DNA of 57,842 bases from Chloroflexota bacterium (lineage in GTDB: Bacteria > Chloroflexota > Anaerolineae > Anaerolineales > Villigracilaceae). The stretch lies in assembly GCA_016234535.1 (NCBI GenBank), contig JACRBH010000117.1:1-57842 (forward strand). The letters are read 5' to 3'. Positions 43,270 through 51,761 of this stretch are shown piece by piece (within the stretch, counting starts at the first letter, position 1; every line of letters starts with the position of its first letter). The position numbers and the translations under genes are program-made. The notes beneath the pieces are model-generated. The model saw only the letters and a list, made by a program, of their open reading frames with translations. It had not been told where the DNA came from and made no database searches.

Positions 43270-46200
43270 CTATTTAATTCTTGCATGAGGGTGACCGTAC
43301 ACTACATACGCCAGCCAGGTTGCATCACCAGCCTTTTGCGCTTTCTCGCGGGCTTTGATGGTCGCCTCAGCGATTGTCGACCCCTTTATGAGCTGAGTGT
43401 AAAACTCTTCGGTAAAGGTTCTGGCTGGGACATCACCCACCGACCAGAGTGTACCGACAAAGGCCCCAGCCTTTCGCTTCAGGAATGCCTGTGCAAACCC
43501 TCCAATTCCCGTCAATTTGTAGCCGGCCCGCCCGGTCTGGCAGGCATTCAGCACAATTAGCGGTGCGTTCCCGCCTTCTGATAGATTGGCATTTTGCTCC
43601 ACCGTAGTTGCGCTGAGAAAATCAGGAATGTAATCTTGACCCTTAACGCGGCCCTGCAATATTAATTGAGCGTTTGCAATATTATCCTGATCGGCTGCTC
43701 CATGACAGGCGAAGTGAAGCAGGCCAAACGAGTCAGGCTTTGAAATTAATTCACGAACAGCACCTGAACTTGGTTCAACTGCAGTGGCTGCAAATTTCTT
43801 TTCAAGAAATTTAGCCTCCTGTTCAGCCTGTGGGAGTACATAGTCGGGATGCGGGTATTGCGGGATCACATACCGGGCGTTCCCCTTTTGGATGCTCAAC
43901 TTGTCAGGGGGCCAGCCGGCATCTTGCAACCATCGTACCAGTCCCATCTGTCCCAGGAATTGAACATCGCCAGATAGCTGTTTTTCGGGTTGTTTGAGAT
44001 GTACCATTTCCCATGGAATAAACGGCTCTTCCGCAATCACCATAATGCTCTTGATTTGTTTACGATATTCCCACAAGGCTTTTTGAATATTTGGCGGGAT
44101 CAATTCGTCAAACATGGACGCGCCAAGTGCCCGTAATTCTTCGGTGAAGTTTTTAACATCATCTTTGTTGCCCAGCCAGCGGTTTTCGATCTCCTCATAT
44201 AATTTTGCCACATACTTTGTTCTATCCCCAATGATCGGCTTCGATTCTCCGAATTCGAGCAACTTCAGATCCGGCGACTGTAAGTGAAATTTATAGGTAA
44301 GTTGATCTCCATTTCGTCGCTCGGAAATCAACAATTGATGAAGTGGAGAGGCAAGTTTGGGAGCCTCAGGTGCGGTAGCGTTGGCGACAATACGGCGATT
44401 GGCCTTTACGATTTCCGGTTTTAAGATGAGTGTCACAAGTGAAACCTGTCCCTGGCGAGCCACGACCCAGATCTCGCCTTCTCCCAGGTCGGTTGCTTTA
44501 ACAATGAAGTAGAGCCGCTTCGGAGAATCGGGTTGTGGAGCGTCGATTTCCGTCCAGCCCTCATCCACCGATTCAAAATTAACCTTTGGCAGGACTTGAA
44601 TAAAAATTTTGCGGCTTGGATCAATTTCCGCCCGTCCTTCGGCAGCCACTGCACTGATCAATTGTCCTATGATTTCTCGTGATATGGTTACCTCAACAGT
44701 CGCGGAGCGTTTGACAATTATTTTCTGATCCATTTCAGCCCGAAAGTGACAGGTTATGGTGGTCGGTGCTTTTGCATCAGAAGTAATAGGCGGTTTGGCT
44801 CGCTGACCCCTTCTGGAAGGCGCGGCATATCCACCAGGCTGCGAGCCCATATGCATAAACCCGCCCGGCTTTGCAAAACTGGGCATAATGCGTCTTGTCT
44901 GAATCAATTCTGCGTCTGTTCTCGGCTCGGATACAATCCCTGCGAAATCTGCCAAAGTAATACCACTGGATGGTTTGATTTCATCTCGCAGCACCCCTAC
45001 AGGCTGTTCACCGGACAGTACCACTTCACGCCGTGAGGTTACAGTCCCTCCGGTTATACCCATTAGTTTCATCACATCAGTGATTGAAACCGTATTGGAA
45101 CGATCAGTTTCATGCAGGTTAAGGGCATGAAGAAGGGGGGTTTGACCGCTTTGACCGCCGCTCATCTTCATAATGTCCTCGGCTGCAAAAGCATAGTCTA
45201 ATGTACCTCCCTGATAGTCGCGCCGGATAACTACGTAACTGGGGCTTTCCTTTTGAATCGCCTTTACTGTCTCAAGGAGCGGCATCATTGCATTTGTTAT
45301 AAAGATGTCGGTATCCACGATGGCCGGTACATCGATCCTGGCCATGCCGCCATCCATGACCAGATCCGGTTTCGGTTTTTCCTTGTCCTGTGGTTTGGCG
45401 CGTCGTCCGCTTGATCTTGTTTTCACTTCCTCGGTTAGACTCAGCCAACGGGCAAAGGCATTGAATACTTCGGGCTGAATGAAGTAGTTGGTGTGATACA
45501 CCAGCGGGTTGCTGCCAAAGTCGAGGCTGTCTTTCATATACTTCCCGATTTGCGGATCCACATTGGCCATCGAAGCCGTGTTCACTACCAGATCATTTGG
45601 CTCCTTCATCAACTGCCCGGCTAAAACTTTCGCGGCCCACAATAAAAAGCGCTGCGGCAGCTCTTTCGGTTCGTGATCGTTGTCGAGGAGATTGGGCTTG
45701 AAGTCTGAAGTAACTGCACAATAAAAGCTGTTATCAATGGATGGCTGAGCGGGTTGTTCCAGGTTCAGGTTGCTGATGAATTTTCCATCCGGCTCCATAG
45801 CGGCCAGTCCCGGTATGTTTCGATCGTTGATCGCTGTTGTTGCAGAATACTTCACAAGCGCCCCGATGCTCTTCACAACCTCATTCAAAATGGTAGTAAC
45901 AGGCTTTGCCTGCGGTATCATGCCAATCAGACGGCAGGCCGCAACCGAGATATTGGTGTACATATCAATCAGGGTCTGCCAATTATCGGGTTCTGCTAAT
46001 TTCGTTCCACCATTGGTCACAGCAACAAAGATGACGCGCTCAATGACAGCTTTAAATTTAGAAAGTGGCAGCAAGTGTTCCATTAAACTACGGGCCACCA
46101 GACCGCCACGACTATGAGTGATAATATCAAAGCGCGGCGTGTACGGCCAATCTATCATTTGCAGGCGGTTAAGCAAGTCAGTGGCATTTTCCAAAGGATC

Positions 46201-47061
46201 ATCGCTTAGGGTTGCGTGGTCGAAGCCGATGACCGCATCGTAATTGGATTGAGCAGTCTGTAAAAATTTTCTACCCCAGGGAGTGGTTGTCAGCGGTCCG
46301 TAGCCGCCGATAGTGCTGCTAAATGTGCCGTGGATAAAAAGCAGAATGCGCGCCGGCCGGTTCTTCGGTAATTTGAGCGTGGATGGGTTCGTTACCAATT
46401 CCCATTTTGCGGGATCTTCCACATCGGTCATATTGACCAGGCCACGCCTGACATTGCGTTCCAAATATTTCATGGCCTGTCCCACCGCGACGCGGGCGGC
46501 AAATTTAAAGATAAATGCTTTGACCTTATCCAGCGCAAAATCTTCAAGGATGCCCCGCCTGGTGGATCGGTCGTTAGTGGACGGCTCCACATCCAATGTA
46601 ATTCTAAATTGGACAAGCCTTTGGGCATCGACAGCAGGCACTCCACGTTTTGCTGAACGGGCTTTCTTGGATTTGATTTCATTGGCAAATTGCCACGAAT
46701 ACATTCCGTCTTGTTCGAGCAGGACCACGGCGTCTTCATTGGGAGCCAGGGCGAGTTTGAAGTCAGTCATATTTTTCGCAGCAGCAGACCGTACACCTTT
46801 CTTTCGGGTGGTGCTGGTTACAGCAGGGGGTGGGATGATTTCAACCTGATCCACCAGCTGCATTTCCTGGCCTCCAAAGGCAGCGACGACCACATCATTG
46901 ACTGCGCCTGCTTCCCCGCGATTCTTTGGCAGAGGAATAGGACCAAAGACACGACCCGGCCCGCTCCGTCGTTTGGAACTGGTAGGTGAAACAGTTTCAG
47001 CAATATTGTATTTTGACGGAATTGTAATCTGTACCCCGCTGGCGCGATTGATGGTTTTCAT
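43270..47061 (-). CDS. Alpha/beta-hydrolase-CHAT fusion protein
   Basis: 1263 aa. Residues 1-230 are an N-terminal region with a basic, low-complexity linker. RILLFIHGTFSS and ITHSRGGLVA (S317) mark a lipase/esterase-like alpha/beta hydrolase at about 235-560. A beta-rich ubiquitin/Ig-like segment follows (about 780-890). The C-terminal CHAT domain opens with PFIPWEMVHL and carries HFACHG (H1120) and NACQTG (C1174). It is thus a two-effector protein: a lipid or ester hydrolase plus a caspase-like protease. Such architectures are known in conflict and programmed-death systems. SD AGGAGG five bases before the ATG; own terminator; monocistronic. Confidence 0.9.
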   Translation of the reverse strand: MKTINRASGVQITIPSKYNIAETVSPTSSKRRSGPGRVFGPIPLPKNRGEAGAVNDVVVAAFGGQEMQLVDQVEIIPPPAVTSTTRKKGVRSAAAKNMTDFKLALAPNEDAVVLLEQDGMYSWQFANEIKSKKARSAKRGVPAVDAQRLVQFRITLDVEPSTNDRSTRRGILEDFALDKVKAFIFKFAARVAVGQAMKYLERNVRRGLVNMTDVEDPAKWELVTNPSTLKLPKNRPARILLFIHGTFSSTIGGYGPLTTTPWGRKFLQTAQSNYDAVIGFDHATLSDDPLENATDLLNRLQMIDWPYTPRFDIITHSRGGLVARSLMEHLLPLSKFKAVIERVIFVAVTNGGTKLAEPDNWQTLIDMYTNISVAACRLIGMIPQAKPVTTILNEVVKSIGALVKYSATTAINDRNIPGLAAMEPDGKFISNLNLEQPAQPSIDNSFYCAVTSDFKPNLLDNDHEPKELPQRFLLWAAKVLAGQLMKEPNDLVVNTASMANVDPQIGKYMKDSLDFGSNPLVYHTNYFIQPEVFNAFARWLSLTEEVKTRSSGRRAKPQDKEKPKPDLVMDGGMARIDVPAIVDTDIFITNAMMPLLETVKAIQKESPSYVVIRRDYQGGTLDYAFAAEDIMKMSGGQSGQTPLLHALNLHETDRSNTVSITDVMKLMGITGGTVTSRREVVLSGEQPVGVLRDEIKPSSGITLADFAGIVSEPRTDAELIQTRRIMPSFAKPGGFMHMGSQPGGYAAPSRRGQRAKPPITSDAKAPTTITCHFRAEMDQKIIVKRSATVEVTISREIIGQLISAVAAEGRAEIDPSRKIFIQVLPKVNFESVDEGWTEIDAPQPDSPKRLYFIVKATDLGEGEIWVVARQGQVSLVTLILKPEIVKANRRIVANATAPEAPKLASPLHQLLISERRNGDQLTYKFHLQSPDLKLLEFGESKPIIGDRTKYVAKLYEEIENRWLGNKDDVKNFTEELRALGASMFDELIPPNIQKALWEYRKQIKSIMVIAEEPFIPWEMVHLKQPEKQLSGDVQFLGQMGLVRWLQDAGWPPDKLSIQKGNARYVIPQYPHPDYVLPQAEQEAKFLEKKFAATAVEPSSGAVRELISKPDSFGLLHFACHGAADQDNIANAQLILQGRVKGQDYIPDFLSATTVEQNANLSEGGNAPLIVLNACQTGRAGYKLTGIGGFAQAFLKRKAGAFVGTLWSVGDVPARTFTEEFYTQLIKGSTIAEATIKAREKAQKAGDATWLAYVVYGHPHARIK

Positions 47062-47342
47062 GCTTCCTCCTGGCTAGTTAGACTGTATCCTTTGGCATGA
47101 TCTTTGGAATGTAAACTCGTGTGCCCTTATCGATGGTTAGTTTCAGTTTGTAGATCCAGATATTGACCGTTTGATTCCATAGAAACATAATACAATATTG
47201 ATAATCTAAATTCAAGCATTTAATTTTTGCATCGTTATTTTGTGGGGGAATTTCAGGATGGTCATATATTATTAATAGTCCACCCCTAGGTAGAAGGGGC
47301 GTAAAAACAAGCAATAGGAATGACATTTCCCGCCTACGTGTT
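47062..47342 (-). other. Upstream region of the CHAT gene, with a doubtful small ORF
   Basis: A minus-strand frame ends at 47078, seventeen bases before the CHAT ATG, and its tail reads WIYKLKLTIDKGTRVYIPK, which looks protein-like. No SD-supported start is present, and the frame runs through the operator-like element. It may be an untranslated leader of about 200 nt or a short coupled peptide. Confidence 0.3.
47280..47305 (-). promoter_or_regulatory. 26-nt dyad element, copy A
   Basis: Minus strand TTTACGCCCCTTCTACC then TAGGGGTGG. It contains a CCCCT/AGGGG inverted repeat with a 7-nt spacer. AT-rich TATTAATAATATAT follows within ten bases and could supply the -10, which would place the element at the -35/-45 position of an activator site. 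It is 219 bp upstream of the CHAT start. Confidence 0.55.
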
Positions 47343-47371
47343 TTGACAACCTCACACATTCTCCGTATACT
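47343..47371 (+). promoter_or_regulatory. Near-consensus promoter of the mobile module
   Basis: TTGACA (47343-47348), exactly 17 bp, then TATACT (47366-47371). Predicted start near 47378, rightward. It is the best promoter in the window and stands at the left edge of the plus-strand module. Confidence 0.8.
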
Positions 47372-47413
47372 CCCGATCATTCAACCCTAACACAATCCAT
47401 CCACCCTTATGAA

Positions 47414-47435
47414 AAGCCTGGCCATTGCCGGGCTT
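47414..47435. other. Leader hairpin behind the module promoter
   Basis: AAGCCTGGC (47414-47422) and GCCGGGCTT (47427-47435) pair with one G-U around CATT, about 36 nt after the predicted start. It lacks a good T-tract on the plus strand. On the minus strand TTTTCATAAG follows, so it could also be a leftward terminator. Confidence 0.45.
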
Positions 47436-47585
47436 CTTCGGTTGAAAAAGATCTCCATCTCCCAGTATAGAGAGAAACCAAATCAAAGGAAAATATCAAC
47501 TTCATCCAATCGATTCAATACGTTTCACGCATGTTTGTAAGACCGGACTCGATCATAAAAATCAATCAGTAGAAAGATCGTATCC

Positions 47586-47729
47586 ATGATTGCAAACATC
47601 CTGATGGGAGAACAGGCCCTGTTCACCGACACGGTTGATGGAACCGCTGATACGGTCTCCAACACAGCTCAAACTAATGAACTGTGTCGGTACGCGTTCG
47701 CGCGCGCATGGCCATCGATCAACAAATAA
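47586..47729 (+). CDS. Possible 47-aa leader peptide or small protein
   Basis: An open frame MIANILMGEQALFTDTVDG continuing to ...ARAWPSINK. It has no strong SD (AGAAAG only) but is the first sizeable frame behind the module promoter and ends 57 bp before a large hairpin. An AAAGGAGG with a seven-codon frame (MLKQNHD) follows it, spaced too closely for normal initiation. Function unknown. Confidence 0.35.
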   Translation: MIANILMGEQALFTDTVDGTADTVSNTAQTNELCRYAFARAWPSINK

Positions 47730-47785
47730 AAACAAAGGAGGCATGCTGAAACAAAACCACGACTGAATATCCACGCAATGCAAGA

Positions 47786-47830
47786 ACGGGCGCTGTTCCT
47801 GGGATTTTCCCAGGGCAGCGCCCGTTTTCG
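47786..47830 (+). terminator. Large hairpin, module series 1
   Basis: ACGGGCGCTG (47786-47795) pairs with CAGCGCCCGT (47816-47825), with an inner CCTGGG/CCCAGG helix, followed by TTTCG. It is terminator-like but with a weak T-tract. Confidence 0.7.
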
Positions 47831-47877
47831 ATTCCCAGCGAGGACTCACCGGGGTGAGAGGCCCGGCATTAAAAAGT

Positions 47878-47908
47878 GAAACCGCCCAGCTCACTACTGG
47901 ACGGTTTC
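47878..47908 (+). other. Hairpin directly before a Shine-Dalgarno, module series 2
   Basis: GAAACCGCCCAG (47878-47889) pairs with CTGGACGGTTTC (47897-47908), one mismatch, 7-nt loop. The SD GAGGAAG of the next gene begins at the very next base. There is no T-tract here. Confidence 0.6.
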
Positions 47909-47926
47909 GAGGAAGAAATAGAACAT

Positions 47927-48157
47927 ATGTTCACAAACAATAATACCACAACCATCAAGACTGTCAAGATTTTCGCGCCATTTCCCTTGAAGGCATACCA
48001 GCGACTTGTGATCGTGGATGGCAAGGCGATCAACATCGCTGCATCCGCCGGCCGACAGCAAGGTGACTACCACTACTCCGCAATCGTTACACTGGTGCGC
48101 GAGGATGCAGCCGTGTATACCAGTGCCCCATGCTGGGCAAGTGTGGATGTGGAATGA
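47927..48157 (+). CDS. 76-aa unknown protein of the mobile module
   Basis: MFTNNNTTTIKTVKIFAPFP starts a small protein with alternating beta-strand pattern (YQRLVIVDGKAINIAAS, YSAIVTLVREDAAVYTSAP). It resembles a compact OB- or SH3-like barrel. ATG 47927 is 11-12 bases after GAGGAAG; an in-frame GTG at 47876 lies in the hairpin. No family recognised. Confidence 0.6.
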   Translation: MFTNNNTTTIKTVKIFAPFPLKAYQRLVIVDGKAINIAASAGRQQGDYHYSAIVTLVREDAAVYTSAPCWASVDVE

Positions 48158-48244
48158 AAAGGACTCAATCGGCTGGTCCGCGCGGATGTGTGATCATCAA
48201 CTTTGATTGGAAGCATTTAAATATTCCAAACAAGGAGACGCATC

Positions 48245-48352
48245 ATGAGAACGTACGCTGCCATTCTCGTTCTGGTCGTGATCGCCGCCAGCCAGCCATA
48301 TCACTGGCTCTCGGTCATCATGGCTTTCATCGCCCAGCTTCTGGGCGGCTAG
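48245..48352 (+). CDS. 35-aa single-TM peptide
   Basis: MRTYAAILVLVVIAASQPYH then a second hydrophobic stretch ending AQLLGG. SD AAGGAG seven bases before the ATG. It resembles short toxic or membrane-localising peptides of phages and plasmids, but no family can be named. It lies between the 76-aa gene and the primase. Confidence 0.6.
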   Translation: MRTYAAILVLVVIAASQPYHWLSVIMAFIAQLLGG

Positions 48353-48397
48353 TTCAACAACAAATACTATGTTCGAAAGGAGGTCGCAGAAAATCTC

Positions 48398-49408
48398 ATG
48401 GAAGACATTTTATCCGCCGCAGAAGAGATCCTGGGAACAGCGGTTCGAGTGGAGTCCCACAGGGATTGGGCCATTTTCTGGTGTCCGTTTCATAACGACT
48501 CCAGCCGCGAGGGGGAAGGCGGTCACCCAAACTTCGGTGTGAATCTGGCGAGTGGATACTGGAAGTGTCTGCGTTGCGGCGCAAGCGGAGGTTCGTTGAA
48601 TGCGCTTCGCTTGAAGCTTGGACAGGTCCCCAATGGGGATGCTAAATGGAAACCGCCTGGATCGGTAATAACACCGACCCGCCCTCCAAAACCGCCGACC
48701 CGGGTGCAAATGTTGGATGAAGCCGTGTCGGAAGCGCGCGCAGTTGTGCAGCGTTCACCTGCCTGGTTGTACCTTGCAGAGCGCGGTGTGAGTCCATATA
48801 CGGCGCTGGTATATGGACTGGGCTACGGCATTCCTATTCCATGTGTCCACCCAGAGATCCTCGAAGCGGCAAAGCAATCGCTGATGGTACGACACGATGG
48901 AACCTGGTTGTGGGCGGGTGGAGTGGTGTATGCCGACCCGCCGACCCATCTGACAGTGATGAACGTGAGATACATCCCGGAGGAGCAATTACCGAAAGGT
49001 ACGCGCAGTTTCAAGCCAGTGAAGAATCACAAGACCTGGGGTAACCGTGTTCAACCGCTTGGAAGCTGGCGCATCACTCCTTCCACCAGGATCGTGATCG
49101 TGCTTGAAGGTTTGTTCGATATGCTCATCACGGCGCAGAAGATCCATCAGTTGGGCCGCGAAGCCGACACGGTCGCGGTGTACACCAACGGTGCCAGTCC
49201 CGCCGCGAAACTGCATCAGTGGTTCAGAGAGCATGATCAATATGAATATGTATTATTGCGTGACCCCGATCAGGCAGGCCTTGAGTGGGCAGAAAATGTA
49301 TCAGCCTCCATCCGACACGGTGGTGCGCAGGTACTCACCTATACACCGCCTAATCAACTTGACCCGGACGAAGCCATCCTGGGCGGATGGTGGCCGTCCG
49401 CAATCTAA
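48398..49408 (+). CDS. DnaG-type primase (CHC2 zinc finger + Toprim)
   Basis: 336 aa. WCPFHND...KCLRCG forms the C-x2-H...C-x2-C zinc finger (about residues 27-54). A Toprim domain follows with VLEGLFDML (catalytic Glu) and LLRDPDQAG (DxD), about residues 230-320. It lacks the DnaB-interacting C-terminal domain of chromosomal DnaG, which usually has about 600 aa. Short primases of this kind serve plasmids, phages and ICEs. AAAGGAGG lies 13 bases before the ATG, rather far. Confidence 0.88.
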   Translation: MEDILSAAEEILGTAVRVESHRDWAIFWCPFHNDSSREGEGGHPNFGVNLASGYWKCLRCGASGGSLNALRLKLGQVPNGDAKWKPPGSVITPTRPPKPPTRVQMLDEAVSEARAVVQRSPAWLYLAERGVSPYTALVYGLGYGIPIPCVHPEILEAAKQSLMVRHDGTWLWAGGVVYADPPTHLTVMNVRYIPEEQLPKGTRSFKPVKNHKTWGNRVQPLGSWRITPSTRIVIVLEGLFDMLITAQKIHQLGREADTVAVYTNGASPAAKLHQWFREHDQYEYVLLRDPDQAGLEWAENVSASIRHGGAQVLTYTPPNQLDPDEAILGGWWPSAI

Positions 49409-49425
49409 TTCAACCATTTCCCTTT

Positions 49426-49464
49426 ATCGGGGAGCGATGTCAAATCGCTCCCCGATTTTATTTT
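49426..49464 (+). terminator. Terminator-like hairpin before an SD, module series 3
   Basis: ATCGGGGAGCGAT (49426-49438) and ATCGCTCCCCGAT (49444-49456), perfect 13-bp stem, 5-nt loop, then TTTATTTT. The SD AAGGAG (49466-49471) of the next gene starts two bases after the T-tract, so no promoter fits in between. Confidence 0.9.
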
Positions 49465-49478
49465 CAAGGAGTCCCATC

Positions 49479-49610
49479 ATGTCAATAGTTTTAATCATCA
49501 TCGCCGTCCTGATCATAGGCTGGGCGGTCTGGTTCATCATTGAGTACATTCGCTACATCGCATCGGGCGAGTATGAAATAGATCAACGTCTGCGCAAGAT
49601 CAGTCAATAA
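49479..49610 (+). CDS. 43-aa single-TM protein
   Basis: MSIVLIIIAVLIIGWAVWFI is a membrane helix, followed by a charged tail with EYEIDQRLRKISQ. SD AAGGAG seven bases before the ATG. It would be an N-out or N-in anchored micro-protein. Function unknown; placed between primase and beta-clamp genes. Confidence 0.7.
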   Translation: MSIVLIIIAVLIIGWAVWFIIEYIRYIASGEYEIDQRLRKISQ

Positions 49611-49632
49611 AAAATATCCATTAGGAGAAACC

Positions 49633-49800
49633 ATGAATGAGAAACAATTGTGCTCCCTCGCGCGGGTCCTGGAATATCTCAAGGATGAGGAAAAGGATTT
49701 TGAAAGCGCGTCGGAAGAATCCCGTTCCAATCATATTTACCTGGATCTGGAAGTGCTAAATGAATATCTGATTTTGAAAACAAAAGGAGAATCTGCATAA
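49633..49800 (+). CDS. 55-aa acidic helical protein
   Basis: MNEKQLCSLARVLEYLKDEE then ...NHIYLDLEVLNEYLILKTKGESA. It is highly helical and acidic, with SD TAGGAG. Its TAA overlaps the ATG of the clamp gene (TAATG), so the two are coupled. It could modulate the clamp. No family recognised. Confidence 0.65.
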   Translation: MNEKQLCSLARVLEYLKDEEKDFESASEESRSNHIYLDLEVLNEYLILKTKGESA

Positions 49801-50963
49801 TGATCACCATTCAACAAGATGCTTTACATGCCGCGCTTAATGCGGTCACACGCGCCAGCCTGAAAAGTTCGCTGGCCGCTTTTTCCCTTGTCCGTCTGGA
49901 TGTCAAAACAGATGGCATCCTGCGCCTATCCTGCTTCAATGGAGAGACTGCCGCGCGCGCCATCACGAATGTGGCTTGTGATGAGGAACTTTCTGTCAGT
50001 GTGGATGCTCTGACTCTGAAAGCTGTGGTGGAAACGCTTGCGAACGAGATCCGTTTGATGATCGAACACAACTCGCTGGTCATCAAGAGCAGCACAAATC
50101 GAACCACTCTGCGCATCGTGGATGAACCCATTCCCGTCATCGGCGATGAAAGCTTCCAGGCAATCGCCACGCTTTCAGGAAACATCTTCCGCAGCCTGAT
50201 GCGCGTGCTGCCTTTTGCATCCACAGATATCGCACGCGCAGTCCTGCAAGTATTACATCTAACTCTTGATAAGGACACGATCACGGTCCAGTCAGCCGAT
50301 GGCTACTCGGCGGGCCATGTACACGAGAGTATTGAAGGACCCACAGAACAAACTTCGATCTCACTGCCGTTGAGTTTTGCAAAACTATTGGTAACCCTTG
50401 TGGATGACCGCGACACTGTGCGGGTATGCACAACGGGAGACAACCGCTACATTTTCCAGATCACGAATTTGGACGACTCGAAAGACCTGACTCTGGCCAC
50501 GGTCACCAGCGCGGAGAATTTCCCATCTGAACAGATCATGAACCTGATCGGTGAAGCGCGCAACAGCACATCGGCTCATCTCAATGTAAAACAGACCAGC
50601 CTGATGCAATCCATCCGCATGGTGAACGCGATGGGCACGCAAAGCACATTCATCAAAACTGTGGATGGGGTCGTGAAGATCGCCTCGGCTGAAACAGACA
50701 CTGGGCAGGCGCGTAACATTCTGGAAGGCACAGCCAGCGGTGAGGATGCGCAAGTCTGGCTGTCTGCGATGTTTTTGAAAAAGGCCGTGGAAGCCTGTAA
50801 GGGTGAACTTGCAATCAGGATCGCAGACGGGAAGAAACCGATTCTGATCGAAGCGGGCAGTTTTACGGCGGTCATCATGCCGATGATGGTGGAAGGTACT
50901 AAAGATCCCTTCCCCGAAGATGAGGCGATTGCAATTACCCTGCCCGAAATGGCAATGGCATAA
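49800..50963 (+). CDS. DNA polymerase III beta-clamp homologue
   Basis: 387 aa, close to the length of DnaN. Three similar domains are seen: ALNAVTRASLKSSLAAFSLV with LRLSCFNGETAA (domain I), FRSLMRVLPFASTDIARAVL with LTVQSADGYSA-like strand order (domain II), and VWLSAMFLKKAVEACKG...LIEAGSFTAVIMPM (domain III, the DnaN signature end). It is strongly diverged from chromosomal DnaN. A mobile-element clamp may recruit host polymerase to element DNA or regulate replication initiation. Confidence 0.82.
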   Translation: MITIQQDALHAALNAVTRASLKSSLAAFSLVRLDVKTDGILRLSCFNGETAARAITNVACDEELSVSVDALTLKAVVETLANEIRLMIEHNSLVIKSSTNRTTLRIVDEPIPVIGDESFQAIATLSGNIFRSLMRVLPFASTDIARAVLQVLHLTLDKDTITVQSADGYSAGHVHESIEGPTEQTSISLPLSFAKLLVTLVDDRDTVRVCTTGDNRYIFQITNLDDSKDLTLATVTSAENFPSEQIMNLIGEARNSTSAHLNVKQTSLMQSIRMVNAMGTQSTFIKTVDGVVKIASAETDTGQARNILEGTASGEDAQVWLSAMFLKKAVEACKGELAIRIADGKKPILIEAGSFTAVIMPMMVEGTKDPFPEDEAIAITLPEMAMA

Positions 50964-50985
50964 CCATTACAAAATATTTCAATAC

Positions 50986-51020
50986 AAAGACGGCGCACAT
51001 GCATGTGCGCCGTCTTTGAT
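50986..51020 (+). terminator. Perfect palindrome before an SD, module series 4
   Basis: AAAGACGGCGCACATG/CATGTGCGCCGTCTTT is a perfect 32-bp palindrome (50986-51017) followed by GATTAC. The SD AAGGAG (51024-51029) of radC follows after six bases. The T-tract is short, so termination efficiency is uncertain. Confidence 0.75.
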
Positions 51021-51033
51021 TACAAGGAGATTT

Positions 51034-51753
51034 ATGGACACCTCAAATTCGAACCTTCTCCAAACCATATCCACATACGACCAACCCAAACTCAAGAGTA
51101 TGCCTTTGCGTGAACAACCTGCATATCGCGTCGCCCAAAACGCAACCGCCTGCAATCTCACTGAACTGATGGCGGCTGTGATCGGCGGACAGAAACAGAT
51201 TGAGATCGCGCAGACCCTGCTGGCGCGTTTCGATGGCGACATCCGTCGTTTGTATCAGGCGCACCCCGCAGAACTGGCGAAGGTGAAGGGCATCAATCAG
51301 ACGACTGCCATTCGTATCAAGGCGGCGCTCAATCTTGGTTTGCGGTTGAACCTTCCCAATGAAGAACGCCCGGTCATTAATTCCCCCGCAGACGCTGCCG
51401 CGCTCGTGCAATACGAAATGGGTTTGTTGGAAAAGGAACACCTGCGCACGTTGCTGCTCGACAGACGTAACCGCGTTCTTGAAATTGTCGAGATATATCA
51501 AGGCTCGGTGAGTTCCTCCCAGGTGCGTGTTGGTGAAGTATTTCAGGCAGCAGTGGGGCGCATGGCATCCGCCATTGTTGTCTGCCATAACCATCCGTCC
51601 GGCGACCCCACGCCTTCCCCCGATGATGTCGCTGTGACGCGCGCAATGGTGCAGGCAGGCAAGTTATTGGATATCGACCTGCTGGATCATCTCGTGATCG
51701 GACAAGCGGGCAAGTGGGTGTCGCTTAAAGAACGTGGACTGGGCTTCACGTAG
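51034..51753 (+). CDS. radC: RadC-family protein (JAB/MPN domain)
   Basis: 239 aa. A helix-hairpin-helix-like N-terminal part (VKGINQTTAIRIKAALNLG, about 85-105) precedes the MPN domain with the metal site CHNHPSGDPTPSPDDVA (about 188-204). RadC proteins are common passengers of ICEs and plasmids (anti-restriction or recombination loci); their activity is not settled. ATG 51034 has SD AAGGAG. Confidence 0.92.
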   Translation: MDTSNSNLLQTISTYDQPKLKSMPLREQPAYRVAQNATACNLTELMAAVIGGQKQIEIAQTLLARFDGDIRRLYQAHPAELAKVKGINQTTAIRIKAALNLGLRLNLPNEERPVINSPADAAALVQYEMGLLEKEHLRTLLLDRRNRVLEIVEIYQGSVSSSQVRVGEVFQAAVGRMASAIVVCHNHPSGDPTPSPDDVAVTRAMVQAGKLLDIDLLDHLVIGQAGKWVSLKERGLGFT

Positions 51754-51761
51754 GAGGAATC

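Noticed and set aside
47078..47380. 100-aa minus-strand frame upstream of the CHAT gene
   Set aside because: It covers the operator-like element and has no supported start; only the last 30 residues look protein-like.
47750..47775. Seven-codon frame MLKQNHD after AAAGGAGG
   Set aside because: The SD is only two bases from the ATG and the frame is too short to call; noted as a possible leader remnant.
47562..47894. 110-aa minus-strand frame
   Set aside because: It lies opposite two hairpins and SD sites of the plus-strand module.
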